This document shows, piece by piece, positions 1 to 6,147 of a stretch of 10,801 bases of DNA. The DNA is from an uncultured bacterium (GTDB lineage Bacteria > Bacillota > Clostridia > Lachnospirales > Lachnospiraceae), in the NCBI GenBank assembly GCA_937916345.1, contig CALFUE010000162.1:1-10801 (forward strand), given 5' to 3'. The notes under the pieces are model-generated. The model was not told the origin of the DNA. It ran no database searches and was given only the letters and a program-made list of their open reading frames with translations. Position 1 is the first letter of the stretch. Each line of letters starts with the position of its first letter. Both the position numbers and the translations under genes were made by a program.

Positions 1-7
1 ATAGCAT
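1..7 (-). CDS. Start codon of a divergent gene, partial
   Basis: Only the first two codons (Met-Leu) lie inside the window, on the minus strand, with ATG at 7-5. The start is inferred from a good ribosome binding site (AAGGAG, five bases before the ATG) and from a candidate promoter further upstream at 73-101. The product cannot be identified. The gene would be transcribed away from murC, making 8-214 a divergent intergenic region. Confidence 0.5.
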
Positions 8-72
8 CACCTCTCCTTGGTTTACTTTGTCATGATGCGGATATATCCCGCGTAAATTTTCGGTTAAGCTAA

Positions 73-101
73 AGTATAGCACAAGCTTTTGCATTTGTCA
101 C
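73..101 (-). promoter_or_regulatory. Promoter of the divergent left-edge gene
   Basis: On the minus strand the sequence shows a -35 box GTGACA (101-96), a 17-base spacer and a -10 box TATACT (78-73). This predicts a leader of roughly 60 bases before the ATG at 7. Box quality and spacing fit a housekeeping sigma-A promoter. Assignment is by inspection only. Confidence 0.55.
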
Positions 102-158
102 CATATTTTACAAAAAAAATATTTTTTTAGAGAAAAATTTTGTTAGAATTATACAAGG

Positions 159-187
159 TTGTGTTTTTGTATGAAAAAATATATACT
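159..187 (+). promoter_or_regulatory. Candidate murC promoter
   Basis: A -10 box TATACT (182-187) lies 17 bases after a weaker -35, TTGTGT (159-164), and gives a short leader before the murC ATG at 215. An alternative is the extended -10 TGTTAGAAT at 141-149, which lacks a convincing -35. The surrounding 105-150 region is a nearly pure A/T tract and may act as an upstream element or as bent DNA between the two divergent promoters. Confidence 0.45.
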
Positions 188-214
188 TTCTCATTAGAAA
201 AGAGGTAGCGCAAA

Positions 215-1579
215 ATGAAAATTTACTTTATGGGGATAGGCGGTATCAGCATGAGCGGACTGGCCAAGCTCTACAAGCTAAAAGGTCACGAGATTTCGGG
301 CTCCGACATCACAAGGAGCGATCTGACCGATGAGCTAATCGGTATGGGGATAACCGTCTATTACAAACAGGAAGCCTCAAACATCACTCCCGATATCGAC
401 AAGCTCGTCTACACAGCCGCCATCAGGGACGACAATCCGGAGCTCATGAGAGCAAAGGAGCTTGGCATCCCCCTGATAACCAGGGCAGAGGTTTTAGGGA
501 AAGTTATGAGCGACTGTGAAAATCCCATATCCATAGCGGGAACTCACGGAAAGACCACCGTCACAGGAATGCTCTCCCAGATATTCCTCACCGCAGGGCA
601 CGATCCCTCCATCTCCATAGGCGGCGTGCTCCCTGTCATAAACAGCAATTTCAGGGCAGGCTCCGGCAATGTATTTATAGCGGAATCCTGCGAGTACAAG
701 AACAGCTTTCTCTCTCTGAAACCAAAATACGGCGCCGTCCTCAATATAGAGGCGGACCACCTGGATTTCTTCAAAGATCTCTCCGACATACGTCATTCCT
801 TCAGGGAATTCATATCAGGCTTCGCTCCCACCGGAGCACTGGTCATAAACGGAGAAATAGAGGATATTGATTACCTGACGGCTGACATACGATTCCCAAA
901 AGAGAATATAATCACCTACGGGCTGTCGGAAGAGTACGAATACTACGCCGGTGATATAGCTCAGGACGAAAAGGGGCACCCGGTATTTAATCTTTACCAT
1001 AATAAGGAAAAGCTTTTTGAGATAAGGCTCTCGGTCTTCGGTATACATAACATTTCAAACGCAGTCGCATCAAGCGCGCTGGCTCTGACAGCCGGAATAA
1101 GCGGTGAACACATAAAGACGGCGCTTTACGAATTCACCGGTACAGGCAGACGTTTTGAGCTCAAGGGACATCTTCCGAACGGTGTGACCATAATCGATGA
1201 TTATGCCCACCACCCCACTGAGATAAAAGCGACTTTGACCACAGCGAAAAAGCTGTCCTTTAACCGCGTGGTCTGCATCTTCCAGCCACACACCTACTCC
1301 AGGACAAAGGCTCTGCTGGAGGACTTTGTTGACGCCCTCTCCCTGGCTGATCTGGTGATCCTGCCGGACATTTACCCCGCGAGAGAGCCCTTTGACCCCA
1401 CCATCAGCTCCGGGGACATCGCACGCCTCCTGACGGAAAATGGCATAGAAGCCCACTATATCCCCACCTTTGAGGAATCTGAAAAATTTTTAAGAAATAA
1501 TTGTATCGACAAAGATCTGTTGATAACAATGGGCGCCGGAAATGTGAACACCATCGGTGAAAGCCTCCTAAAGGGATAA
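215..1579 (+). CDS. murC: UDP-N-acetylmuramate--L-alanine ligase MurC
   Basis: MurC joins L-alanine to UDP-N-acetylmuramic acid using ATP, the first amino-acid addition of peptidoglycan stem-peptide synthesis in the cytoplasm. The 454-residue protein has the family's usual length and all three Mur-ligase domains. The N-terminal nucleotide-sugar-binding domain starts with a GIGGISMSGLA loop (residues 7-17). The central ATPase domain has the P-loop AGTHGKTT (108-115), ESCEY (157-161) and NIEADHLD (177-184). The C-terminal domain follows GRRFE (311-315) and has DDYAHHPTE (328-336) and QPHTYSRT (357-364). The ATG at 215 is preceded by AAAGAGG nine bases upstream. The gene appears to be monocistronic, because a strong hairpin follows it at 1622 and the next gene has its own promoter. 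Confidence 0.96.
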   Translation: MKIYFMGIGGISMSGLAKLYKLKGHEISGSDITRSDLTDELIGMGITVYYKQEASNITPDIDKLVYTAAIRDDNPELMRAKELGIPLITRAEVLGKVMSDCENPISIAGTHGKTTVTGMLSQIFLTAGHDPSISIGGVLPVINSNFRAGSGNVFIAESCEYKNSFLSLKPKYGAVLNIEADHLDFFKDLSDIRHSFREFISGFAPTGALVINGEIEDIDYLTADIRFPKENIITYGLSEEYEYYAGDIAQDEKGHPVFNLYHNKEKLFEIRLSVFGIHNISNAVASSALALTAGISGEHIKTALYEFTGTGRRFELKGHLPNGVTIIDDYAHHPTEIKATLTTAKKLSFNRVVCIFQPHTYSRTKALLEDFVDALSLADLVILPDIYPAREPFDPTISSGDIARLLTENGIEAHYIPTFEESEKFLRNNCIDKDLLITMGAGNVNTIGESLLKG

Positions 1580-1580
1580 T

Positions 1581-1676
1581 TTATCCACAATATGACTGTT
1601 TTACGAAACATTTTTATCCACAATTCCGGTTGATAAAAAGATCTGTCTTTTTCAACCGGAATTTTATTTATCCACA
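1581..1676 (+). promoter_or_regulatory. Cluster of three perfect DnaA boxes
   Basis: Three exact copies of the DnaA-binding consensus TTATCCACA occur at 1581-1589, 1614-1622 and 1668-1676, all in the same orientation, with starts 33 and 54 bases apart. The first begins one base after the murC stop codon. The second abuts the murC terminator stem, and the third overlaps its T-rich tail. They lie 80-175 bases upstream of the dnaD-dnaC-prs promoter. By established knowledge this 9-mer is the high-affinity bacterial DnaA site. Regulation of the helicase-loader operon by DnaA, or DnaA titration, is inferred. No DnaA-trio or obvious unwinding element was seen, so an origin is less likely. Confidence 0.8.
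1622..1669 (+). terminator. murC intrinsic terminator
   Basis: A perfect 12-bp stem pairs AATTCCGGTTGA (1622-1633) with TCAACCGGAATT (1652-1663). It continues, after a two-base bulge, into five more pairs (1636-1640 with 1647-1651) closing a six-base loop. A T-rich, interrupted tail (TTTTATTT, 1662-1669) follows on the plus strand. The stem is strong and the tail imperfect, so some read-through into the dnaD unit is possible. Confidence 0.75.
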
Positions 1677-1731
1677 AATCCATCCTGTCAGATTCACTCC
1701 AAAGGGAAGTCTTCGGTGGAAAACAAAACAC

Positions 1732-1760
1732 TTCTCAAAGATGGATAATGGTGCTATAAT
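1732..1760 (+). promoter_or_regulatory. Promoter of the dnaD-dnaC-prs unit
   Basis: A consensus -10 TATAAT (1755-1760), extended by TG at 1752-1753, lies 17 bases after TTCTCA (1732-1737), which matches four of six -35 bases. Transcription would begin near 1767, about 25 bases before the dnaD-like start. In the short leader, CCTCGT (1762-1767) can pair with ACGAGG (1779-1784), which contains the ribosome binding site; whether the transcript includes the whole first arm depends on the exact start. Confidence 0.7.
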
Positions 1761-1792
1761 CCCTCGTACATCGAGACAACGAGGTATTTCCT

Positions 1793-2854
1793 ATGGCTGA
1801 TATAATGCTAAAAAGCGGTACTTCCCCAAAAAGAACCTCCGTACCGCATTCATTCATAGACAGATATATGCCCAGGGCAAACGGCGAGTACGTCAAAGTT
1901 TACATATATATACTGCGTTGCTTTGACGACGAGAGTATGTCCATATCCACCAGCGATATCGCTGATCTTTTTGATATGAGCGAAAAGAGCGTCATCAGAG
2001 CCTTGGAATACTGGGAAAAGGAAAAGCTCATCTCCCTCTCCTTCAATAGAAATGCCGAGATCACAGGCATCACCCTGCTCGGAGAAGATGTCTGGACAGA
2101 GATTCCCGACCACACCGATGACCGCAGGAGCAGCCTGCGTGACGACGATGTGATGGGTCGCGAGATCTCTTCACATGAGCCTGATATATTAAACCCCTTA
2201 GAAAATGACGCTGTGACAGAATCAGACAGGCGCGAACTCGTGCAGATCGCGGAGACCTACCTGGGCAGACCTCTCTCCAGCGTAGAAGTGGAGAAGCTCT
2301 TTTCGTGGATGGACGATCTGTTTCTCCCCTACGAAGTCATCGATTATCTCATAGATTACAGTGTCTCCCACGGTCATGATTCTTTCAGCTACATGGACAA
2401 GATCGCGCTCTCTTGGGCCGGCCGTTCCATAAAAACCGTCGACGAAGCCAAAAAACACAGCTTTGAGACCGACATGCAGCCGCTGTTTAGACAAATACAG
2501 GAGGCATACGGCCTGACCGGGCGCGTACTCACCCCTACCGAAAAGGAATATGTGAAAAAATGGGTCTCTGCACTTTGCATGCCCTCAAGCCTCATAATAA
2601 ACGCCTGCCAGCGCACCATCAAAAACACCGGAAAAGCCAGCTTTGAATACACTGACAGCATCTTAAAGAGCTGGTACAGCAAAAACGCGACAACTCCGGA
2701 GGCTGTCAGTGCCCTTGACAACGAATACAGAACCAGATTCATAAAGGTTCCGGGCGCTTCCGACAAAAAAGAACGGCAAAAAAAAGAATGGAACTTTGAC
2801 CAGAGAGACTACGATATGTCACAGGTGGAGAAAAAGCTTCTGCAAAAGGCGTGA
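1793..2854 (+). CDS. DnaD-like protein with two tandem DnaD/DnaB_2 domains
   Basis: The protein (353 aa) resembles the DnaD/DnaB primosomal proteins of Firmicutes, which remodel origin DNA and help load the replicative helicase. Residues about 20-100 look like the N-terminal winged helix (SDIADLFDMSEKSVIRALEYW at 54-74, read as a helix-turn-helix). Two C-terminal-type domains follow at about 145-215 and 230-305. Each ends in the family's YxxxIxxxW signature: YMDKIALSW (200-208) and YTDSILKSW (286-294). The linker at 105-140 is acidic, and the C-terminus is lysine-rich and may bind DNA. The ATG at 1793 has GAGG eight bases upstream. The next gene, a DnaC-like loader, starts six bases after the stop, which supports a shared role. 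Classic B. subtilis DnaD has one such C-terminal domain, so this is a DnaB-like double-domain layout. Confidence 0.88.
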   Translation: MADIMLKSGTSPKRTSVPHSFIDRYMPRANGEYVKVYIYILRCFDDESMSISTSDIADLFDMSEKSVIRALEYWEKEKLISLSFNRNAEITGITLLGEDVWTEIPDHTDDRRSSLRDDDVMGREISSHEPDILNPLENDAVTESDRRELVQIAETYLGRPLSSVEVEKLFSWMDDLFLPYEVIDYLIDYSVSHGHDSFSYMDKIALSWAGRSIKTVDEAKKHSFETDMQPLFRQIQEAYGLTGRVLTPTEKEYVKKWVSALCMPSSLIINACQRTIKNTGKASFEYTDSILKSWYSKNATTPEAVSALDNEYRTRFIKVPGASDKKERQKKEWNFDQRDYDMSQVEKKLLQKA

Positions 2855-2860
2855 GATGAC

Positions 2861-3841
2861 ATGGGATTGACAAACTCACAATACGAAAAATTGATGAACA
2901 TATACGACGAGCGGATGTACAGCGCCAACAGACAGGCGGCCGAGAGAAAGGCAGCCTTCTACGGAAAATACCCTCAGGCGAAGGCCTTGGACGACGCTGT
3001 GACCGACGATTACGCCTCCATGGCAAAAGCCAGAGCCATGGATGACAAGGAGGCTTTCGCAAAGGCCGAGGAACACCTCACCAGAACTCTGTCCAAAAAG
3101 TCTGCCTTTCTGTCATCCCACGGCGTGGACGAGAATGACTTCCTGCCCAGATTTAACTGCCCGGACTGCCGCGACACCGGCTATATCGGAAACAAGAAAT
3201 GCCACTGCTTCATCCAAGCCTCCATCGACCTGATCTACGCGCAGAGCGGCATTCTCGATCTGTTGGAAAAAGAAAACTTCAACACCTTCAGACTCAATCT
3301 CTATCCCGAGGATATGATAGACCCCGTCACGGAAAAGTCAGCCCGTCAAAACGCCAAATCAGCCCGGGATTTTTCTCTCGATTTCTCCGAAAACTTTTTG
3401 ACAATTCACCGCGGAGAAAATATACTATTCTATGGCGCTACTGGCACAGGAAAGACATTTCTCACCCATTGCATTGCAAAAAATCTGATCGATAAGGGGA
3501 TCTCCGTGATCTACCTGTCGGCAGTCAGGCTTTTCGAGATCATGGCGAGAGACCATTTCGGCCACGACAGCGGAGATGCGACGGGCTTCGTAAACAACGA
3601 CCTGCTGGAGTGCGATCTGTTGATAATAGACGATCTCGGGACTGAGACTGTAAACAACTTCACGATCTCGGCTCTGTTTGAGCTGATAAACGAGAGAGGA
3701 CTCTCCGGAAAGAGCGTAATAATATCTGCGAATCTGGATCCGCGTAATATGATGGAGACCTATTCCGAGCGCATCTTTTCGAGGCTCGCAAAAAACTACC
3801 GCATGTTTAAGATCTATGGACATGACCTAAGATTGAGATAA
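2861..3841 (+). CDS. DnaC/DnaI-like AAA+ helicase loader ATPase
   Basis: This 326-aa protein is of the DnaC/DnaI/IstB AAA+ family, which loads replicative helicase DnaB onto DNA using ATP. Residues 1-95 are charged and predicted helical, probably the helicase-binding part. A four-cysteine zinc motif follows (C100, C103, C114, C116; CPDC...CHC), as in DnaI-type loaders. The ATPase core has Walker A GATGTGKT (192-199), Walker B LLIIDD (253-258) and a likely arginine finger in SERIFSRL (302-309). Its place directly after a DnaD-like gene argues for the chromosomal loader rather than an insertion-sequence IstB; no transposase is nearby. The ribosome binding site is weak (AAAAGG, about 11 bases away), so translation may be coupled to the preceding gene. 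The symbol dnaC would also be used for this gene in many annotations. Confidence 0.9.
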   Translation: MGLTNSQYEKLMNIYDERMYSANRQAAERKAAFYGKYPQAKALDDAVTDDYASMAKARAMDDKEAFAKAEEHLTRTLSKKSAFLSSHGVDENDFLPRFNCPDCRDTGYIGNKKCHCFIQASIDLIYAQSGILDLLEKENFNTFRLNLYPEDMIDPVTEKSARQNAKSARDFSLDFSENFLTIHRGENILFYGATGTGKTFLTHCIAKNLIDKGISVIYLSAVRLFEIMARDHFGHDSGDATGFVNNDLLECDLLIIDDLGTETVNNFTISALFELINERGLSGKSVIISANLDPRNMMETYSERIFSRLAKNYRMFKIYGHDLRLR

Positions 3842-3852
3842 AGGAGAGCAAA

Positions 3853-5031
3853 ATGGCTAACGAAGAAATACAATTAGAAACCATACCTCACGGCAGGCTG
3901 GGGATCATCGCAATGGAAAATTGCAGCTCCCTGGGAGACATGGTGGATCACTATCTGGTAAAGTGGCGCTCCACAAGGCAGCAGCTCCACCCAAATGATG
4001 TAGTATTCGAGGGCTACCAGAGAGATTCCTATCTCGTGGATCACAAGCTGGACAGATTCAGTGACGGAGAGGCAAAGGCAACCATAAATGAATCGGTCAG
4101 AGGCGACGATATCTACATCATCATCGATGTGACGAACTACAGCCTGACCTACTCACTCTACGGACACGAGAATCACTTCTCACCCGATGACCACTATCAG
4201 GATCTGAAACGACTCATCGGTGCCATCGGAGGTAAAGCAAAGAGGCTCAATGTGATCATGCCTTATATCTACGAGGGCAGGCAGCACCGCAGAACCAAGA
4301 GAGAGAGTCTCGACTGCGCCATCTCGCTGCAGGAGCTCATCGACATGGGCGTGACCAATATCATCACCTTTGACGCTCACGACCCAAGAGTACAAAACGC
4401 CATTCCGCTGTCAGGCTTCGAGTCTGTACAGCCCGCATACCAGTTCATCAAGGGTATCGTTCACAATATCAATGATCTGATCTTTGACAACGACCACATG
4501 ATGATCATATCGCCCGACGAGGGCGGCACCGGCAGAGCAATCTATTTTGCCAATGTGCTGGGCATCAACATGGGTATGTTCTACAAGAGAAGGGACTACT
4601 CCAAAGTAGTAAACGGCAGAAATCCCATCGTTGCTCACGAATTCCTCGGACAGGATGTGGAGGGAAAGGATGTATTCATAGTCGATGACATGATCTCATC
4701 CGGTGAATCCATGATCGATGTGGCTACCGAGCTGAAAAAGAGAAAGGCAAAGCGGATTTTTGTGGTCTCTACCTTCGGACTTTTCACAAATGGTTTAAAA
4801 GAGTTTGACAATGCCGTTGAAAATGGTATAATAGAGAAAGTAATTACCACGAATATGGTGTATCAGTCAGAGGAACTCCTGTCCAGAGATTATTATATCA
4901 GCTGCGATATGAGTAAATACATCGCATATATCATCGATTCACTTAACCATGATACTTCGCTGAGCGGTCTTCTCGATCCCAGTGAGAAAATCAGAACGAT
5001 CGTTGACAGATATATGAGAGGCGACCTGTAG
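3853..5031 (+). CDS. prs: Ribose-phosphate pyrophosphokinase, long divergent form
   Basis: The enzyme makes PRPP from ribose 5-phosphate and ATP for purine, pyrimidine, NAD, histidine and tryptophan synthesis. Family features are visible: the RQHRR loop (143-147) matching canonical RQDRK, a metal-ligand His in FDAHD (173-177), PDEGGTGRA (221-229) matching PDHGGxTRA, the catalytic KRR (245-247), and the PRPP-binding loop VDDMISSGES (277-286). At 392 aa it is about 75 residues longer than typical class I enzymes (about 315 aa). The extra length is spread over the N-terminus, a longer loop after KRR, and a C-terminal extension. The ATG has AAAGGAG seven bases upstream and lies 11 bases after the helicase-loader stop, so it is probably co-transcribed. 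Allosteric behaviour cannot be read from the sequence. Confidence 0.92.
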   Translation: MANEEIQLETIPHGRLGIIAMENCSSLGDMVDHYLVKWRSTRQQLHPNDVVFEGYQRDSYLVDHKLDRFSDGEAKATINESVRGDDIYIIIDVTNYSLTYSLYGHENHFSPDDHYQDLKRLIGAIGGKAKRLNVIMPYIYEGRQHRRTKRESLDCAISLQELIDMGVTNIITFDAHDPRVQNAIPLSGFESVQPAYQFIKGIVHNINDLIFDNDHMMIISPDEGGTGRAIYFANVLGINMGMFYKRRDYSKVVNGRNPIVAHEFLGQDVEGKDVFIVDDMISSGESMIDVATELKKRKAKRIFVVSTFGLFTNGLKEFDNAVENGIIEKVITTNMVYQSEELLSRDYYISCDMSKYIAYIIDSLNHDTSLSGLLDPSEKIRTIVDRYMRGDL

Positions 5032-5032
5032 A
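5003..5032 (+). promoter_or_regulatory. Candidate promoter of the post-prs RNA
   Basis: A perfect -35 TTGACA (5003-5008) sits in the last codons of prs. The best -10 by spacing, TGTAGA (5027-5032, 18-base spacer), is weak. It would start transcription near 5040, just before the first RNA helix. The RNA could equally be the processed 3' end of the prs transcript. Confidence 0.4.
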
Positions 5033-5039
5033 TTCAGTC

Positions 5040-5258
5040 AGATCCTCTGCCCGATACCATTAGCAGGTTCGACTAAAGCATCCGGTATTACCTGTGCTTT
5101 GGTCGGACTTGCGGGGCTATCACGCGCAGGGGTTCGAGCGTCGGAGATATTTCGGGGCACGTTCCTTTGAGTCTTGTGGGAAACCGAACCCTCCAGGAAA
5201 TGCCAGCTGGATTTCCTTAAGGGTAGAGCATCGGAGATTTTTCTTCGGTGCTCTTTTT
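5040..5258 (+). ncRNA. Unidentified structured RNA, about 220 nt
   Basis: The stretch has no plausible gene but folds extensively by eye. P1 closes the whole RNA: CTCTGCCC (5045-5052) with GGGTAGAG (5221-5228). P2 is an uninterrupted 18-bp hairpin (5063-5080 with 5095-5112, some G-U pairs) with a 14-base loop. The loop's GGTATT (5084-5089) can pair with GATACC (5053-5058) just before P2, a possible pseudoknot. P3 pairs GGGGTTCG (5129-5136) with CGAACCCT (5185-5192). P4 pairs AGGAAAT (5195-5201) with ATTTCCT (5211-5217). An intrinsic terminator follows. Hallmarks of tmRNA, SRP RNA and RNase P RNA are absent, and the branched layout does not suit rod-like 6S RNA. It may match a known clostridial RNA class such as raiA RNA, which I could not confirm. 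A riboswitch is unlikely because the next gene is on the other strand. Confidence 0.65.
5226..5258 (+). terminator. Terminator of the structured RNA and prs unit
   Basis: A 12-bp stem (5226-5237 with 5242-5253, including three G-U pairs) closes a TTTT loop and is followed by five T residues (5254-5258). Its first three bases are shared with the 3' strand of helix P1 of the preceding RNA, so the closing helix and the terminator compete at their edge. It would also end read-through from prs. Confidence 0.85.
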
Positions 5259-5267
5259 ATAGTGTGC

Positions 5268-5297
5268 AAAAAAAGACCCACGCGTTTACCGTGGGTC
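5268..5297 (-). terminator. Terminator of the DUF6465/HPr-like unit
   Basis: On the minus strand a perfect 8-bp stem (GACCCACG with CGTGGGTC, at 5297-5290 and 5282-5275) with a seven-base loop is followed by seven T residues (5274-5268). It lies 25 bases past the stop of the minus-strand gene at 5322 and sits back to back with the plus-strand terminator at 5226-5258, insulating the two converging units. Confidence 0.85.
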
Positions 5298-5321
5298 AAA
5301 AAATCTATTTTATTATTATGA

Positions 5322-5696
5322 TCAAAACAGGTCTACTTTCCCGGCCTGCTTGTCATTTATAACATAATATGCTGCTCTCTCTTCGGGCTTGAGATATACC
5401 TGAAGCTTCTTGATAGAGCTTACGCGATGTCCCTCGCCGGCAAAAGTATCCTTTATACGCTCAACAACCTTATCAACATCAACATCCTCACCATAATACT
5501 GAAGTATTACGACTTCGCTATTTTCCTCTTCCTTCCTGGCAGGAGTCTTCTTTGCAGGACTCTTCTTTGCTTTGGCTGCTTCCTTGTTTGTGCTTCCGGA
5601 TTTTCTGCCTCTCTTCTTCTCTGCAGTATCTGCTGTCTCAACTTCTTTCTTTGCCGCAGCTACGTTTGCTACAGTCTTTTCTTTAGCGTCCGCCAT
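5322..5696 (-). CDS. DUF6465-type small protein with basic tail
   Basis: The 124-residue protein resembles the DUF6465 family of Clostridia, whose function is unknown; the assignment is from memory. Residues 1-58 are low-complexity, rich in Lys, Ala and Glu, and include KKRGRKSGS (27-35), which resembles an AT-hook core, and SPAKKTPARK, which resembles histone H1 tails. Residues 60-124 look folded: EVVILQYYGEDVDVDKVVERI then a helix-strand pattern ending in YYVINDKQAGKVDLF. No signal peptide or membrane segment is seen. The ATG at 5696 has AGGAGG eight bases upstream. It lies 44 bases after the HPr-like gene with no terminator between, so the two are probably co-transcribed. DNA or RNA binding by the tail is inferred from composition only. 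Confidence 0.85.
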   Translation of the reverse strand: MADAKEKTVANVAAAKKEVETADTAEKKRGRKSGSTNKEAAKAKKSPAKKTPARKEEENSEVVILQYYGEDVDVDKVVERIKDTFAGEGHRVSSIKKLQVYLKPEERAAYYVINDKQAGKVDLF

Positions 5697-5740
5697 CTTC
5701 TTTTCCTCCTATTTTTTATGGTGCTGAACACTTTTTCAGG

Positions 5741-5995
5741 TTAATTGCAAACCAGAAAATTTTCCATTGCCTTGAGGGCTGCGTCTTCGTCCGCCCCCTC
5801 TGTAACGATATTCACCGACATACCCTCTGAGGGATTGAATGCCATGATACCCATAATACTCTTGGCGTTTATCCGCCTGTTATCACTCTCTAGTGTGATG
5901 ATACTGTCAAACTGACACGCTACTTGAACAAGCTCAGCAATCGGGTTTTCATGTCCGCCCGCAACATCAGAAATAATGATTTGCTTATTACTCAT
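5741..5995 (-). CDS. HPr-like phosphocarrier paralogue with altered active-site loop
   Basis: This 84-residue protein aligns without gaps to HPr, the phosphocarrier of the sugar phosphotransferase system. By direct count His15 (PEP-dependent phosphorylation site in HPr) and Ser46 in KSIMGIM (45-51, the HPr-kinase site) are kept. The active-site loop, usually HARPA, is HENPI (15-19), so Arg17, which stabilises the phosphohistidine, is Asn. Classic Crh has Gln15, so this is neither a normal HPr nor Crh. A further ATG lies 22 codons upstream at 6061, but the start at 5995 is chosen because GGAGA precedes it by six bases and it gives the family's length. The gene is probably co-transcribed with the DUF6465-type gene. 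A regulatory rather than sugar-transport role is inferred. Confidence 0.85.
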   Translation of the reverse strand: MSNKQIIISDVAGGHENPIAELVQVACQFDSIITLESDNRRINAKSIMGIMAFNPSEGMSVNIVTEGADEDAALKAMENFLVCN

Positions 5996-6067
5996 TTTAA
6001 GTCTCCGTTTCTTCTTGAAATCACCAAGAAAAGTTATACACTCCTTCAAATCATTTTTCAAGATGTT

Positions 6068-6097
6068 TTTATATTTCTGTTAAAATTAAACTGTAAA
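6068..6097 (-). promoter_or_regulatory. Promoter of the HPr-like/DUF6465 unit
   Basis: On the minus strand TTTACA (6097-6092) and TATAAA (6073-6068) are separated by 18 bases. Transcription would start near 6061, leaving a leader of about 65 bases. The leader contains a perfect 6-bp hairpin (6030-6025 with 6017-6012) just upstream of the ribosome binding site, and a second AAGGAG at about 6040 with no convincing start codon behind it. Confidence 0.5.
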
Positions 6098-6147
6098 TCA
6101 TATACTTACTTATATTTTTTGAGCAAAACTCACAATAAAAATCAAAG

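Noticed and set aside
105..130. A/T palindrome (A8TAT7) as a terminator
   Set aside because: It has no G-C pairs and lies between divergent promoters with no gene ending nearby. Bent DNA or a promoter upstream element is more likely.
1581..1760. Chromosomal replication origin
   Set aside because: Only three DnaA boxes, no clear unwinding element or DnaA-trio, and no dnaA or dnaN beside it. A regulatory cluster is the simpler reading.
2861..3841. IstB-type insertion-sequence ATPase
   Set aside because: The Cys4 zinc motif and the adjoining DnaD-like gene point to a chromosomal loader, and no transposase or terminal repeats are present.
5094..5362. Two short plus-strand reading frames over the post-prs gap
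   Set aside because: They cover the RNA helices and both terminators, have no ribosome binding site and show no protein-like composition.
5996..6061. N-terminal extension of 22 residues on the HPr-like protein
   Set aside because: The upstream ATG falls at the predicted transcript start and has no ribosome binding site, while the internal ATG has a good one and restores exact HPr numbering of His15 and Ser46.
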